From positions 2,286,001 through 2,350,000 of the forward strand of contig NZ_CP118247.1 of NCBI RefSeq assembly GCF_028816475.1: 64,000 nucleotides of DNA, given 5' to 3'. The stretch comes from Devosia rhodophyticola (GTDB lineage: Bacteria > Pseudomonadota > Alphaproteobacteria > Rhizobiales > Devosiaceae). Under the pieces are notes generated by a model. The model was given only the letters and a program-made list of their open reading frames with translations, had not been told where the DNA came from and searched no databases. The position numbers and the translations under genes are program-made. Numbering within the stretch: position 1 is the stretch's first letter; every line of letters starts with the position of its first letter. Positions 18,068-27,197 of this stretch are shown here, in pieces.

Positions 18068-19543
18068 ATGAACATCGCAATAGTGCGCGAACGCCTTGAA
18101 GGCGAAAATCGCGTCGCGGCCACGCCGGAAACGGTTGGCAAACTGGTCGGGCTCGGCGCCCAGGTCAGCGTTGAAAAAGGCGCAGGCCTTGGATCGCGCA
18201 TTCTGGATGCCGAATATGAAGCGGCTGGCGCAAGAATTGCCCCCACCGCCGCTGCGGCTCTTAAGGGAGCAGAAGTCGTCTTGTGCGTTCGGCGACCGAA
18301 TGCTGCCAGCCTTTCGGGCGTTGCCAAAGGCGCGCTGGTGATTGGCGCGCTTGACCCTTATGGCAATGACAAGGACGTTGCGGCTTTGGCAAAGGCCAAT
18401 GTTACGGCGGTTTCAATGGAATTCATGCCCCGTATAACGCGCGCCCAGGTCATGGACATCCTGTCCTCGCAGGCCAATCTGGCCGGCTATCAGTCGGTTA
18501 TCGATGCGGCGGCTGAGTTTGACCGGGCAATGCCGATGATGATGACGGCGGCGGGCACTGTTCGTCCGGCCAAGACGTTCGTGATGGGAGCCGGAGTTGC
18601 TGGCCTTCAGGCGATTGCCACGGCAAAACGCCTGGGTGCCGTTGTTTCAGCAACCGATGTTCGACCTGCCGCCAAGGAACAGGTCGAATCGCTGGGCGGC
18701 AAATTTGTTGCCGTTGAGGACGAAGAATTCAAACAGGCCGAAACCGCTGGCGGTTATGCCAAGCAAATGTCGGCGGAATATCAGGCCAAGCAGGCCGAAT
18801 TGACCGCTTCTCACATTGCCAAGCAGGATATCGTTATCACCACCGCGCTGATTCCGGGGCGCCCTGCGCCGCGGCTGATTACCAAGGCGATGGTTGAATC
18901 GATGGCACCGGGATCTATTATTGTTGATCTGGCTGCAGAGCGCGGCGGCAATGTCGAATTGACCGTGCCGGGCAAGATCGTCGAGCACAAGGGAGTCAAG
19001 ATCATTGGCTATACCAATGTGCAGGGGCGCATCCCGACCACCGCCAGCCAGCTTTATGCGCGCAATCTGTTGGCGTTCCTGACCACATTGATCGATGCCA
19101 AAACTGCTGCACTGGCAATTGATTGGGACGATGAACTGGTCAAGGCAACCGTTTTGACACGCGACGGTGCCGTGGTTCATCCCAATTTTGTAACTGCTGA
19201 AGCTGACAAGGGTGTTGGCGCGGCCAAGCCTGCTAGCACTGCAAAACCTGCTAGCACTGCAAAGGCGGCTCCTGCCAAAACAACGCCAGCCAAGACCACA
19301 ACCCGCAAGGCCCCTGCCAAAAAGGCTACGTCTGGGGCTGGCGCAACCAAGACCAGCAAGCCACGGGCGACCAAAGCGGCTAAAACACCGTCGCAACATG
19401 CTGCTGTCCGCAAGGCAACGGCGGTCATGGACACGGCAGCGGCCGTTCCTGCCAAGACTGCGGCGCGCAAGACAACAGCGCGCAAGGCCAGCCCGACGCG
19501 CAAGTCGGCGGCACTGAAACCAGCTCCGAAGGACACCAAATAA
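18068..19543 (+). CDS. pntAA: NAD(P) transhydrogenase subunit alpha, part 1, with a histone-H1-like C-terminal tail
   Basis: NAD(H)-binding component (domain I) of the proton-translocating transhydrogenase, which uses the proton gradient to make NADPH from NADH. The first 380 or so residues are canonical: [20 protein letters not shown], the [20 protein letters not shown] segment, the nucleotide fold [22 protein letters not shown] and [13 protein letters not shown]. The last 105-110 residues are different: almost only Ala, Lys, Thr, Pro, Ser and Arg, with PAKT-, RKA- and KPAST-type repeats, like the tail of histone H1. Subunits of this type usually end near residue 375-390. The reading frame continues cleanly to a stop that overlaps pntAB by one base, so the tail is not a fusion artefact at the stop. 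Confidence 0.93.
   Translation: MNIAIVRERLEGENRVAATPETVGKLVGLGAQVSVEKGAGLGSRILDAEYEAAGARIAPTAAAALKGAEVVLCVRRPNAASLSGVAKGALVIGALDPYGNDKDVAALAKANVTAVSMEFMPRITRAQVMDILSSQANLAGYQSVIDAAAEFDRAMPMMMTAAGTVRPAKTFVMGAGVAGLQAIATAKRLGAVVSATDVRPAAKEQVESLGGKFVAVEDEEFKQAETAGGYAKQMSAEYQAKQAELTASHIAKQDIVITTALIPGRPAPRLITKAMVESMAPGSIIVDLAAERGGNVELTVPGKIVEHKGVKIIGYTNVQGRIPTTASQLYARNLLAFLTTLIDAKTAALAIDWDDELVKATVLTRDGAVVHPNFVTAEADKGVGAAKPASTAKPASTAKAAPAKTTPAKTTTRKAPAKKATSGAGATKTSKPRATKAAKTPSQHAAVRKATAVMDTAAAVPAKTAARKTTARKASPTRKSAALKPAPKDTK
19229..19264 (+). repeat. Tandem 18-base duplication in the pntAA tail
   Basis: Two adjacent 18-base units, CCTGCTAGCACTGCAAAA and the same with a final G, encode a repeated Pro-Ala-Ser-Thr-Ala-Lys. 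The near identity, including at synonymous positions, implies a recent slippage duplication at the beginning of the basic tail. Confidence 0.85.
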
Positions 19544-19905
19544 TGGAAACAACGGCAGAACAAACCGCCGATGTGCTTGCCGCAGCAGCCCATGCTGCCA
19601 GCGGTGGCGCAATCGATCCATTCACCTTTCGCCTGGCGATCTTCGTGTTGGCAATCTTTGTGGGCTACTTCGTTGTCTGGTCGGTTACCCCGGCGCTACA
19701 TACGCCGCTGATGAGCGTGACCAATGCGATCTCGTCGGTGATCGTTGTGGGAGCACTTCTGGCCGTTGGCGTCCAATTGGCCGCTGACAGCAACTGGATA
19801 TCCAAAGTGTTCGGGTTCATCGCGCTGATCTTCGCCAGCGTCAATATTTTTGGCGGGTTCCTCGTCACCCAGCGGATGCTGGCCATGTACAAGAAGAAGG
19901 GCTGA
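19543..19905 (+). CDS. pntAB: NAD(P) transhydrogenase subunit alpha, part 2
   Basis: Short membrane component (part of domain II) of the transhydrogenase. The 120-residue protein has an Ala-rich N-terminal segment followed by three to four membrane helices ([55 protein letters not shown]). The [17 protein letters not shown] segment is diagnostic. Its ATG overlaps the pntAA stop as TAATG, and pntB begins four bases after its stop. The alpha subunit split over two genes is normal in Alphaproteobacteria, unlike the fused E. coli PntA. Confidence 0.95.
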   Translation: METTAEQTADVLAAAAHAASGGAIDPFTFRLAIFVLAIFVGYFVVWSVTPALHTPLMSVTNAISSVIVVGALLAVGVQLAADSNWISKVFGFIALIFASVNIFGGFLVTQRMLAMYKKKG

Positions 19906-19909
19906 GCTG

Positions 19910-21316
19910 ATGATCTCTGCAGATATTGCAGCCCTGCTTTACCTGGTTTCGGGCGTTCTTTTCATCCTGGCCTTACGTGGTCTTTCCAACCCTCGGTCCG
20001 CCCAGCAGGGCAACCGCTTCGGCATGATCGGTATGGGCATTGCCATTCTGACCACGCTGGCGCTGGCGGCCCCGTCGGATTTTATCAGCTGGCTGCTTAT
20101 CCTCGGCGGTCTCGGCATCGGGGGAGCGATCGGTGCCTATATGGCTCGCACCGTCAAGATGACGGATATGCCTCAATTGGTTGCAGCTTTCCACTCGCTG
20201 GTCGGTCTGGCGGCGGTGTTCGTGGCGGCAGCGGCGCTCTATGCGCCTGAAGCTTTTGGCATCGGCGAAACCGGAGCCATTCATGCCCAGGCTTTGGTTG
20301 AAATGAGCCTTGGCGTTGCCATTGGCGCCTTTACCTTTACCGGTTCGGTCATCGCTTTTGCCAAGCTCAACGGCAATATGAGCGGCAAGCCGATCATTCT
20401 GCCCGCCCGGCACATGATCAGCATTGCTCTCGGGGTGCTTCTGGTCATTCTCATCATTGCGCTGACCATGACTGCCAACCCGGTTTACTTCTGGCTGATC
20501 ACGATCCTTGCCCTTGTCCTGGGTGGATTGATGATCATCCCGATTGGCGGGGCAGATATGCCGGTGGTGGTGTCGATGCTCAATTCCTATTCGGGGTGGG
20601 CTGCGGCCGGTATCGGCTTTACGCTGGGCAATTCGGCACTGATCATCACCGGCGCGCTGGTGGGCTCGTCGGGCGCCATTCTGTCCTACATCATGTGCAA
20701 GGCAATGAACCGCAGTTTCATCTCGGTGATTCTAGGTGGCTTTGGTGGCGAGACGGCAGCGGCGTCAACTGGCGGCGAAGATGACCGTCCGGTCAAACAG
20801 GGCGCAGCGGACGACGCTGCATTCCTGATGAAAAACGCCAGCAAGGTCATCATCGTGCCGGGTTACGGCATGGCGGTGGCACAGGCTCAGCATGCGCTAC
20901 GCGAAATGGCGGATATGCTCAAGAAAGAAGGCGTCACCGTCAAATACGCCATTCATCCGGTCGCGGGTCGGATGCCCGGCCATATGAACGTGCTGCTGGC
21001 TGAAGCCAATGTGCCTTATGATGAGGTGTTTGAGCTTGAGGACATCAACTCGGAGTTTGCCCAGACCGACGTCGCCTTTGTCATTGGCGCTAACGATGTG
21101 ACCAATCCTTCGGCCAAAACCGACAAGACATCGCCGATTTATGGCATGCCAGTGCTCAATGTCGAGGACGCTGGAACGGTGTTGTTTATCAAACGCGGCA
21201 TGTCCGCCGGATATGCAGGTGTGCAAAATGAACTGTTCTTCCGCGATAACACCATGATGCTGTTTGGCGACGCCAAGAAAATGACCGAGGACATCGTTAA
21301 AGCTCTCGATCACTAA
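19910..21316 (+). CDS. pntB: NAD(P) transhydrogenase subunit beta
   Basis: Membrane and NADP(H)-binding subunit (rest of domain II plus domain III) of the transhydrogenase. At 468 residues it has eight to nine N-terminal membrane helices (GLGIGGAIGAYMARTVKMT, MPQLVAAFHSLVGLAAV with the proton-pathway region) and a C-terminal Rossmann-like domain (VIIVPGYGMAVAQAQHALRE, YAIHPVAGRMPGHMNVLLAE, VIGANDVTNPSA). All are standard. I use the internal ATG four bases after pntAB rather than an earlier overlapping start, because it gives the usual MISADIAALLYL beginning. A strong terminator follows the stop. Confidence 0.96.
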   Translation: MISADIAALLYLVSGVLFILALRGLSNPRSAQQGNRFGMIGMGIAILTTLALAAPSDFISWLLILGGLGIGGAIGAYMARTVKMTDMPQLVAAFHSLVGLAAVFVAAAALYAPEAFGIGETGAIHAQALVEMSLGVAIGAFTFTGSVIAFAKLNGNMSGKPIILPARHMISIALGVLLVILIIALTMTANPVYFWLITILALVLGGLMIIPIGGADMPVVVSMLNSYSGWAAAGIGFTLGNSALIITGALVGSSGAILSYIMCKAMNRSFISVILGGFGGETAAASTGGEDDRPVKQGAADDAAFLMKNASKVIIVPGYGMAVAQAQHALREMADMLKKEGVTVKYAIHPVAGRMPGHMNVLLAEANVPYDEVFELEDINSEFAQTDVAFVIGANDVTNPSAKTDKTSPIYGMPVLNVEDAGTVLFIKRGMSAGYAGVQNELFFRDNTMMLFGDAKKMTEDIVKALDH

Positions 21317-21322
21317 ATATGA

Positions 21323-21346
21323 AAGCCCGCTTCGGCGGGCTTTTTT
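21323..21346 (+). terminator. Intrinsic terminator after pntB
   Basis: AAGCCCGC and GCGGGCTT pair around a TTCG tetraloop and are followed by further T residues (T6 in all). It closes the pnt operon and overlaps the stop codon of the convergent VOC gene by two bases. Confidence 0.88.
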
Positions 21347-21701
21347 ATTCGCTATGGGAAAGAATATTGACGATGTTTCCGAAGGGATCACGCGCAAAGA
21401 AACGACGCACACCCCAAGGTTCGACCGTTAGCGGATAAACGATTTCGATCCCGGCGTCCTGGGCGCGCTGATACAATTGATCGAGGTCATCGACTTCAAT
21501 GGAGATTGCGGGAACAGGCGTGTCAGACCCGCCCTGACTTGCAAAACTGACCTGCGGGGTCATTGCTGTGCCATCGGAAACATATGTCTTGATCCAGCCA
21601 TGATCCATCGCCAATGCCAGCCCCAGGAAATCCCGGTAGAAGCACTTCGCTTGCTGGGGATCGCCGGCATATAGATTGGAAACGATACGACGTACAGTCA
21701 C
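21345..21701 (-). CDS. VOC family protein (glyoxalase/bleomycin-resistance fold)
   Basis: Small cytoplasmic protein of 118 residues with the vicinal oxygen chelate fold. It shows the usual pattern: VRRIVSNLYAGDPQQAKCFY at the start, SIEVDDLDQLYQRAQDAG in the middle, and the C-terminal YPLTVEPWGVRRFFARDPFG motif containing the conserved Arg-Asp-Pro-Gly element. The family includes lyases, dioxygenases and resistance proteins, so no substrate can be assigned. It lies 11 bases downstream of slyX on the same strand, so the two may be co-transcribed. Confidence 0.85.
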   Translation of the reverse strand: MTVRRIVSNLYAGDPQQAKCFYRDFLGLALAMDHGWIKTYVSDGTAMTPQVSFASQGGSDTPVPAISIEVDDLDQLYQRAQDAGIEIVYPLTVEPWGVRRFFARDPFGNIVNILSHSE

Positions 21702-21712
21702 GAGAGAGCTTT

Positions 21713-21931
21713 CTAGTAGTGGGGAGGGGGCGGCTCGGCACGATTGTCACCGGCGCCGCCGCCCGTCAGCTTGGCTTGTTCTTCCAGCTGGGTCAACTTG
21801 CGGGTCAGCAAGTCTATGATGCGCCACTGCTCGGTGATGGTGGTATTGAGTTCATCGATCGTGTGGTCCTGGTAGGCAATCCGCATCTCCAGGGCATCGA
21901 GACGGTGAGCGATGGCATTCGGGTCGGTCAT
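21713..21931 (-). CDS. slyX: SlyX family protein
   Basis: Small coiled-coil protein of unknown function. The 72 residues include RLDALEMRIAYQDHTIDELN, matching the SlyX core with its Glu-x-Arg-x-x-x-Gln-Glu/Asp-x-x-Ile pattern, followed by a heptad stretch (ITEQWRIIDLLTRKLTQLEE) and a Pro-rich end, EPPPPHY, that is typical of SlyX. I start at the ATG giving MTDPNAIAHRLDALE; a further upstream start would add 16 residues. It diverges from the DsbA-family gene. Confidence 0.86.
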   Translation of the reverse strand: MTDPNAIAHRLDALEMRIAYQDHTIDELNTTITEQWRIIDLLTRKLTQLEEQAKLTGGGAGDNRAEPPPPHY

Positions 21932-22110
21932 TATTGGCTCCAGCCGTGTGAAGGCTGTTTCTGGCGCGCCAGGTGACATTGGTCAAGCCGGGTGACTTGA
22001 CGCTAAAGGCATTGCCCCGTTAGCTCGCTCGGTGTCTTGCATGCGTGGGTCGGGCGTCCCATGTGAGGGGCCGAACGAACCAAATTGCTGCGAGCATAAA
22101 GGATAGCCAG

Positions 22111-22752
22111 ATGGGCAAGACTCTCAAAATTGATATTTTCACCGATGTGGTGTGCCCCTGGTGCCTCGTCGGCTCTGTTCGCCTTGACAAGGCTATTGCG
22201 ACGTTGCCTGACGATATTGAAGTAATCGTCGACAATCATCCGTTTTATCTCGACCCCAACACGCCCAAAGAGGGCGTGAACAACGAAGAGGTTTTGCGCG
22301 CCAAATACGGCAAGGATCCGCGCGAAATGTGGGATCGAGTCGAGGCTGAAGCGAAAAAAGACGGCGTTGAGCTTGACCTGTCCAAGCAGCCGATGCGCTA
22401 TCCAACTGCCAAGGCGCATACATTGACCCGGTTGGCCAAGCCCTTAGGCATCCAGCATGAGTTGGCCAATGCAATCGCGGAGGCCTATTTCCTCGAGCAT
22501 CGGCAGATCAACGATGACAATGTGCTGGCGGACATCGCTGTAGAATTCGGGTTTGACCGGGGCGACGCGATGGATGCAATCAATGATGAGAACGAATTGG
22601 CGATCACCGAGCAAATGGCGACCCAGGCAGCCGAGCAGGGGATAACGGGGGTTCCGTTTGTTGTGCTTGGCCAGAAATATGCATTGTCCGGAGCTCAGCC
22701 GCAGCAGGTTTTTGAGCAGGCGATTGCCCAAACTTTGGCGGAGATGGGTTAG
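22111..22752 (+). CDS. DsbA family oxidoreductase (FrnE-like)
   Basis: Thioredoxin-fold protein of 213 residues. The active site CPWC is at residues 15-18 (FTDVVCPWCLVGS), and the cis-proline region is visible as GITGVPFVVLGQKYALSGAQ. There is no signal peptide, so it probably acts in the cytoplasm, like FrnE and polyketide-type DsbA proteins, rather than as the periplasmic DsbA. The internal ATG is chosen because the domain begins right there and GGAT lies upstream. Its stop codon is immediately followed by the start of the hydrolase gene, so they are probably one operon. Confidence 0.87.
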   Translation: MGKTLKIDIFTDVVCPWCLVGSVRLDKAIATLPDDIEVIVDNHPFYLDPNTPKEGVNNEEVLRAKYGKDPREMWDRVEAEAKKDGVELDLSKQPMRYPTAKAHTLTRLAKPLGIQHELANAIAEAYFLEHRQINDDNVLADIAVEFGFDRGDAMDAINDENELAITEQMATQAAEQGITGVPFVVLGQKYALSGAQPQQVFEQAIAQTLAEMG

Positions 22753-23570
22753 ATGAAATGGGCGCGGCGCCTCGGCCTAGGGGTGATCGTTTTGGCGGCC
22801 CTCGCCTATAGCGGGGTTGTTTTGGGAATGTATGTCATGCAGCGCTCGCTGCAATATGACACCGAGGGGGCCATCACTGCCCTTGCAAGTACAACAATTG
22901 TCGGCGCCCAGAACGTGGCCATCGCGTCGGACGGAGGCACCCTGGCGGGGTGGTATGCGCCGCCCCGGCCGGGAAAGCCACTGATCGTATACTATAAGGG
23001 CAATTCGGGCAGTTTTAGCCATGAGCATGAGCGTTTCGAGCGCTGGTCGCAGGATGGCTATGGCTTCCTGGCCTTTGACTATCGCGGATTTCCTGCTTCA
23101 CCGGGCAATGTTTCCCAAGCTGGCATTCTTGATGACGCCGTTGCCGCATTCAACTGGGCCAAGGCCAAGGGCTTTCCTATCGTTATCTGGGGGCGTTCCC
23201 TGGGGTCGGGACCTGCGACTTTTGTTGCCAGCGAACGCGAGGCCGACGCCCTATTGCTGGAGACGCCCTTTTTGTCGGCCGTCAACGTTGCGGCGGAGCG
23301 TTATCCATTCTTGCCTGTCTATTGGGTGATGCAGGATCAATTTCCGGTCAATGAGTGGATAGCCAAGGTCAGCGAACCGGTGCTGATAGCCCATGGGACC
23401 GCCGATACAACAATTGATGTTTCAAATGGAGAGCGGCTTTACGATCTTGTCCCCAACAAGGACGAATTATGGATCGTACCGGGGGAACGCACTCCAGCCT
23501 TTGGGATGCCGGTATCTGGTCCCACGCCGTCGGATTGTTCAATCGTGCCGAAGCGACAAACGGCGGCTAG
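22753..23570 (+). pseudogene. Alpha/beta hydrolase, membrane-anchored, with a one-base frameshift near its 3' end
   Basis: Serine hydrolase of the esterase/BEM46-like type. Residues 10-28 form an N-terminal membrane anchor; the nucleophile elbow GRSLGSG puts Ser at 149; the acid is Asp218 in AHGTADTTI. The frame then changes at a G5 run (23481-23485). As written, translation continues past the true end into an Arg-rich nonsense tail stopping at 23646 and loses the catalytic histidine. Adding one G gives GGTHSSLWDAGIWSHAVG, with His247 of the triad, and a stop at 23568-23570, for 272 residues. Everything before the run is intact, so the lesion is recent or a base-calling error. The substrate is unknown. 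Confidence 0.82.
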
Positions 23571-23615
23571 TTATGCCCGGACGCGGCGAGCTTCCACAAG
23601 CGTGCGGGCAGCACA

Positions 23616-23644
23616 AAGGCGCCGCTCACGGGGAGCAGCGCCTT
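23616..23644 (-). terminator. Probable terminator for rpsU
   Basis: Read on the minus strand, AAGGCGCTGCT and AGCGGCGCCTT pair with one mismatch around a seven-base loop, about 25 bases after the rpsU stop. The following T-tract is poor, so confidence is moderate. Confidence 0.5.
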
Positions 23645-23669
23645 AAAATTCTTTAGTCGCGTTAGCTGA

Positions 23670-23951
23670 CTAGGTACGCGGTGCTGGCGCTGGTGCGGCA
23701 GCAGCTGCCGGACGCGGTGCACTCGGGCGACCTGTCGATGGTGCAGGCAGACCGCTTTCACGCTGAGCGCGCTTACGAGCCAGTTTACGGGCGCGGCGGA
23801 TAGCCTCAGCCTTCTGGCGAGCCTTCTTTTCAGATGGCTTTTCGTAATAGTTGCGCAGCTTCATTTCACGGAAGACACCTTCGCGCTGCAGCTTTTTCTT
23901 AAGCGCGCGCAGCGCCTGGTCAACGTTATTATCGCGAACGACTACTTGCAA
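23670..23951 (-). CDS. rpsU: 30S ribosomal protein S21
   Basis: Basic protein of the small ribosomal subunit involved in translation initiation. The 93-residue product begins [20 protein letters not shown], followed by [20 protein letters not shown] and a Lys/Arg-rich helix, all typical of S21. Alphaproteobacterial S21 proteins are often longer than the 71 residues of E. coli; here the last 25 or so residues are Pro/Ala-rich and probably disordered. The start is TTG, preceded by GAAAGGGCGG, as is common for rpsU in this group. It is flanked by a likely terminator. Confidence 0.95.
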   Translation of the reverse strand: MQVVVRDNNVDQALRALKKKLQREGVFREMKLRNYYEKPSEKKARQKAEAIRRARKLARKRAQRESGLPAPSTGRPSAPRPAAAAAPAPAPRT

Positions 23952-24136
23952 AGGTCAACCGCCCTTTCGAAACTTGGACAATGTGTGAATGATAGCGCTA
24001 GGGCCAAAAAGCCTTATCGCCGACCAGCTGAGCTAGTCATCGTGGCGCGCTGTATAGCCCAAGCCTTGGCACTTGTCCACACTTGGGGCGCGAAAATCAC
24101 ATCGCGGCCGGGGAAAATTGTCGAATTGGCCCGGCA

Positions 24137-25237
24137 TCACAGTAGCGTAGGGGTTTTGGGCGTAATCTTGTTGAAATGGCCCATCTTTCGGCCCGGGCGC
24201 GGTTCGGTTTTGCCATAAAGGTGCGGTTGGGCGCCGGCAGTCAACAAATCGCCAAGATCCAACGATTCGTCGCCGATGAGATTTTGCATGACGACATCAG
24301 CCATGCGTGACGGATCGCCCAACTGCCAGCCGAGGATAGCGCGTATGTGCTGTTCGAACTGGTCTGTCAGGCAGACCGCCTCCGTCCAGTGACCTGAATT
24401 ATGCACGCGAGGGGCAATTTCATTGACGATGAGGCTGGGGCGATCCTTGCCGGGCACGACAAAGAATTCGACGCCCAGAACGCCAACATAGTTTAGCGCA
24501 ATCACAATGGCCTTGGCGGCCATGCTGGCGTGTTTTTCCAGCGTCGACGAAATAGCGGCTGGCACGGTGCTGGTGTGCAGAATGTGGTGACGATGCACGT
24601 TCTCGGCAGCCTCGAAGGTTTTGACCTCGCCTTGCAGATTGCGCGCCACAACAACCGAGATTTCCTTTTCGAACGGGACAAAGGCCTCTAGCACCAATGG
24701 CTTGGGGCTGAGGGCGGCAAAGGCATCGGCGGCTTCATCAATCGACTTTATCAGGCGTTGCCCTTTGCCATCGTAGCCTAGCCGCGTGGTCTTGAGCACG
24801 GCAGGCTGGCCAAGTTCGGTCAGAGCGCTGCGTAGCTGGTCGATCGTCTCAACGGGTCGATAGGACGCGACGGCGATATTGCGGGCTGAAAGAAAGCTCT
24901 TTTCCGCCAGCCGGTCCTGTGAGATGGCCAGCGCATTGGCACCGGGACGGAGAGGCTTGCGTGCTGCCAAAAACTCGGCGGTTGCCGCGGGGACATTCTC
25001 AAACTCATAGGTCACAATATCGACGGTATCGGCAAAGGCGGCGAGCGCTATTTCATCGTCATAAGCCGCGACGGTTTTGTGGGGGGTTACCTCGAATGCT
25101 GGACTATCAGGATCGGGGCAAAAGATATGACTGCGCATACCCAGCTTGGCAGCGGCCAGCGCCAGCATGCGACCCAATTGGCCGCCGCCAAGAATGCCGA
25201 TGGTGGTGCCTTGGGGCAGAGACTGGTCTTGGGACAA
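24137..25237 (-). CDS. purK: 5-(carboxyamino)imidazole ribonucleotide synthase
   Basis: ATP-grasp enzyme of purine synthesis that converts AIR, bicarbonate and ATP to N5-CAIR, the substrate of PurE. The 366-residue protein begins with the nucleotide-binding GILGGGQLGRMLALAAAKLG, then shows VLKTTRLGYDGKGQ, ATP-grasp residues, EISVVVARN, and NEIAPRVHNSGHWTEA, all diagnostic. The predicted start is TTG, seven bases after the purE stop. The purEK order and close spacing indicate an operon. Confidence 0.95.
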   Translation of the reverse strand: MSQDQSLPQGTTIGILGGGQLGRMLALAAAKLGMRSHIFCPDPDSPAFEVTPHKTVAAYDDEIALAAFADTVDIVTYEFENVPAATAEFLAARKPLRPGANALAISQDRLAEKSFLSARNIAVASYRPVETIDQLRSALTELGQPAVLKTTRLGYDGKGQRLIKSIDEAADAFAALSPKPLVLEAFVPFEKEISVVVARNLQGEVKTFEAAENVHRHHILHTSTVPAAISSTLEKHASMAAKAIVIALNYVGVLGVEFFVVPGKDRPSLIVNEIAPRVHNSGHWTEAVCLTDQFEQHIRAILGWQLGDPSRMADVVMQNLIGDESLDLGDLLTAGAQPHLYGKTEPRPGRKMGHFNKITPKTPTLL

Positions 25238-25243
25238 GAAATA

Positions 25244-25792
25244 CTACTCGGTATCGGAGGGGAAAAAGGGAACTTTGGCCGTCTGGTTGGCGCGGAACAG
25301 ATCGAGGCGGTCGGCCAGGTCTTCGTCTCCCAATGCCAGAACAGCGGCGGCCAACAGCGCGGCGTTGATGGCCCCTGGCTCGCCGATGGCGAGGGTGCCA
25401 ACGGGGACGCCACCGGGCATTTGAACAATCGAGAGCAGGCTGTCCTGGCCAGACAATGCCTTTGATTTGACCGGCACACCAAGGACCGGCAGCGGGGTCA
25501 AGGCGGCCAGCATGCCAGGAAGGTGGGCGGCGCCGCCGGCGCCAGCGATTATGATACTGAAACCCTCGGATTTGGCACTGGTGGCGAATTCGTACAGGCG
25601 CTCGGGTGTGCGGTGGGCGGAAACGATGCGCGCCTCATATTCGATCTCGAGCGCTTCAAGCGTTTCAGCAGCATGGCGCATGGTTGGCCAGTCTGACTGG
25701 CTACCCATGATGATGGCGACATTTGGTTTGGTCAGCAAAGAGCCGTTCCCCCCAAGCTCCACAAAGCGCGCATTTAGCCCAGAATCGGCCAC
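25244..25792 (-). CDS. purE: 5-(carboxyamino)imidazole ribonucleotide mutase
   Basis: Rearranges N5-CAIR to CAIR in purine synthesis. Visible motifs are [24 protein letters not shown] and [12 protein letters not shown], which line the class I PurE active site. The start is unclear: a GTG gives 182 residues with an extra 18-residue lead, while an in-frame TTG at 25738 has a GGGGGGA motif about nine bases upstream and would give the more usual short N-terminus ([13 protein letters not shown]). I list the longer form. It is upstream of purK and they are likely co-transcribed. Confidence 0.94.
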   Translation of the reverse strand: MADSGLNARFVELGGNGSLLTKPNVAIIMGSQSDWPTMRHAAETLEALEIEYEARIVSAHRTPERLYEFATSAKSEGFSIIIAGAGGAAHLPGMLAALTPLPVLGVPVKSKALSGQDSLLSIVQMPGGVPVGTLAIGEPGAINAALLAAAVLALGDEDLADRLDLFRANQTAKVPFFPSDTE

Positions 25793-25813
25793 GATTCAAG
25801 CCAGATGGCCCGA

Positions 25814-26029
25814 TCAGGCGATGATATCGGGAATTAGAATTGTTTCCAGTTCAACGATGCGATCCTTGAGGGCAAGTTTGCGTTTCTTGAGGCGCTGGAT
25901 CAACATCTGGTCCGTGGCTCGCGATTGGGTGAGGGTCGCGATTGCGGCATCAAGATCGGCATGTTCCTGCCGTTTTGTCGCCAGTTCCAGGCCGAGGTTG
26001 GCTTCTTGTTCGCGGGTCAGCGGCAGCAT
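25814..26029 (-). CDS. YdcH family protein (DUF465-like)
   Basis: Small helical protein of unknown function, about 71 residues. It shows the family's two-helix pattern: LELATKRQEHADLDAAIATL, then a short turn and QMLIQRLKKRKLALKDRIVE, the conserved Leu-Lys-Lys-x-Lys-Leu-x-x-Lys-Asp motif. I use the ATG five codons into a longer GTG frame because it has TAAGAG at a better spacing. It is 22 bases upstream of purE on the same strand and diverges from a second YdcH-like gene. Confidence 0.8.
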   Translation of the reverse strand: MLPLTREQEANLGLELATKRQEHADLDAAIATLTQSRATDQMLIQRLKKRKLALKDRIVELETILIPDIIA

Positions 26030-26183
26030 ATGAAAACGCACTCTTATTGTCGCGGAACGTTAGCATTGGTTAACCGATCGCGGCGCGTTTTGCACCCAAT
26101 TTTCACTTTGCGTGGAAAGAGTGTCGACAAGACATGAAATATTTGTGACGATCACCTGTCCACGAAGAGCTAGAGGAGTTGTT

Positions 26184-26360
26184 ATGACGACTGAAGGCCA
26201 CATCGCTGCTTTGGAGCGGCGCCATCAAGAACTGGATCGGCAGATCCAGTCGGCAATGCAAAGCACCCAACAGGACGCCCTCATGCTGAGCGCGCTCAAA
26301 CGCAAGAAGTTGGGTGTCAAAGACGAGTTGTCAAAGCTGACTGGTACAGCGCGACAATAA
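26184..26360 (+). CDS. YdcH family protein (DUF465)
   Basis: Second small YdcH-like protein, 58 residues: HIAALERRHQELDRQIQSAM, then LMLSALKRKKLGVKDELSKL. It has the same Lys-rich second helix as its divergent neighbour. The ATG is preceded by AGAGGAG. Family members are common in Alphaproteobacteria and have no assigned role; two of them back to back suggest an old duplication. A terminator follows it. Confidence 0.85.
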   Translation: MTTEGHIAALERRHQELDRQIQSAMQSTQQDALMLSALKRKKLGVKDELSKLTGTARQ

Positions 26361-26384
26361 GTGATGACGAATATCTAGCTGACG

Positions 26385-26414
26385 AGGCCACGGCGATTGC
26401 CGCGGCCTTTTTTT
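26385..26414 (+). terminator. Intrinsic terminator after the YdcH gene
   Basis: AGGCCACGGC and GCCGCGGCCT pair (one mismatch) around GATT and run into eight T. It ends the short plus-strand transcript before the convergent TSUP gene. Confidence 0.82.
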
Positions 26415-26419
26415 TCGCC

Positions 26420-27175
26420 TCAGTTCAGGAGAACGTTGAGGCTGTCCCAAATCAATTTGAGTGCGAGGGCGAATACGAGCCAATAGGCGATGCGGTAAAA
26501 GTGCTTGGCAGATATGCGGCGCACGAGGAATACGCCGACCAGAACGCCCAACATGCCAACGGGCGCCAATGCTGCTGATAATTGGAGATTGTGCAGCGAA
26601 AGCTGGCCGAGGAAGAAGTAGGGAATGAGCTTTGCCGTGTTGACCATAGCGAAGAAATACGCCGATGTCCCTGCGTAGAGCGCCGGTGGCAGGCGCTGAG
26701 GCAGAACGTAAATCTGAAATGGAGGACCACCGGTATGGCTGACAAAGCTGGTGAAGCCTGCAAAAGCGCCCCAGAACCGTCCCCAGGGCGTTGATGGGGG
26801 TAGACCTTCGAGCTTTTTTCGAATCGGCAATATGGCGTCGAGCACAAAGAGCAGGGTGATAACGCCGACCATCAGCAGAACAACGGCGTCGCTAACAAAG
26901 GCCCAGATCGCCCAGCCAAAGAGCATGCCTACAGCCGCGCCGGGCAACATTATCTTGAGAATGTGCCAGTTAACCTGTTTGCGGTAGGCGTAGATGGCAA
27001 TGGCATCCATGGCCAATAGCACCGGCAACATGATGCCGGCGGCCTCCCGGGCCGGCATGATCAGTGTCAGCAGCGGCACGCCGACAACGCCCAGACTGCC
27101 GAGCAGCCCTGATTTGGACAGGCCAACAATCAAGACTGCGGTCACGGCGACCGCGACAAACCATGGATCAAACAT
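26420..27175 (-). CDS. TSUP family transporter (TauE/SafE sulfite exporter-like)
   Basis: Inner-membrane protein of 251 residues with about eight hydrophobic segments. It has the family's twin internal motifs: VGLSKSGLLGSLGVVGVPLL near the start and FWGAFAGFTSFVSHTGGPPF in the second half, both glycine-rich repeats typical of TSUP (DUF81) proteins. Members move sulfite, sulfoacetate, taurine-derived anions or other organic anions, so the substrate cannot be named. It lies 22 bases downstream of the Kef-type antiporter gene on the same strand. Confidence 0.88.
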   Translation of the reverse strand: MFDPWFVAVAVTAVLIVGLSKSGLLGSLGVVGVPLLTLIMPAREAAGIMLPVLLAMDAIAIYAYRKQVNWHILKIMLPGAAVGMLFGWAIWAFVSDAVVLLMVGVITLLFVLDAILPIRKKLEGLPPSTPWGRFWGAFAGFTSFVSHTGGPPFQIYVLPQRLPPALYAGTSAYFFAMVNTAKLIPYFFLGQLSLHNLQLSAALAPVGMLGVLVGVFLVRRISAKHFYRIAYWLVFALALKLIWDSLNVLLN

Positions 27176-27197
27176 TATTTATTCCGGATGGACTGGA

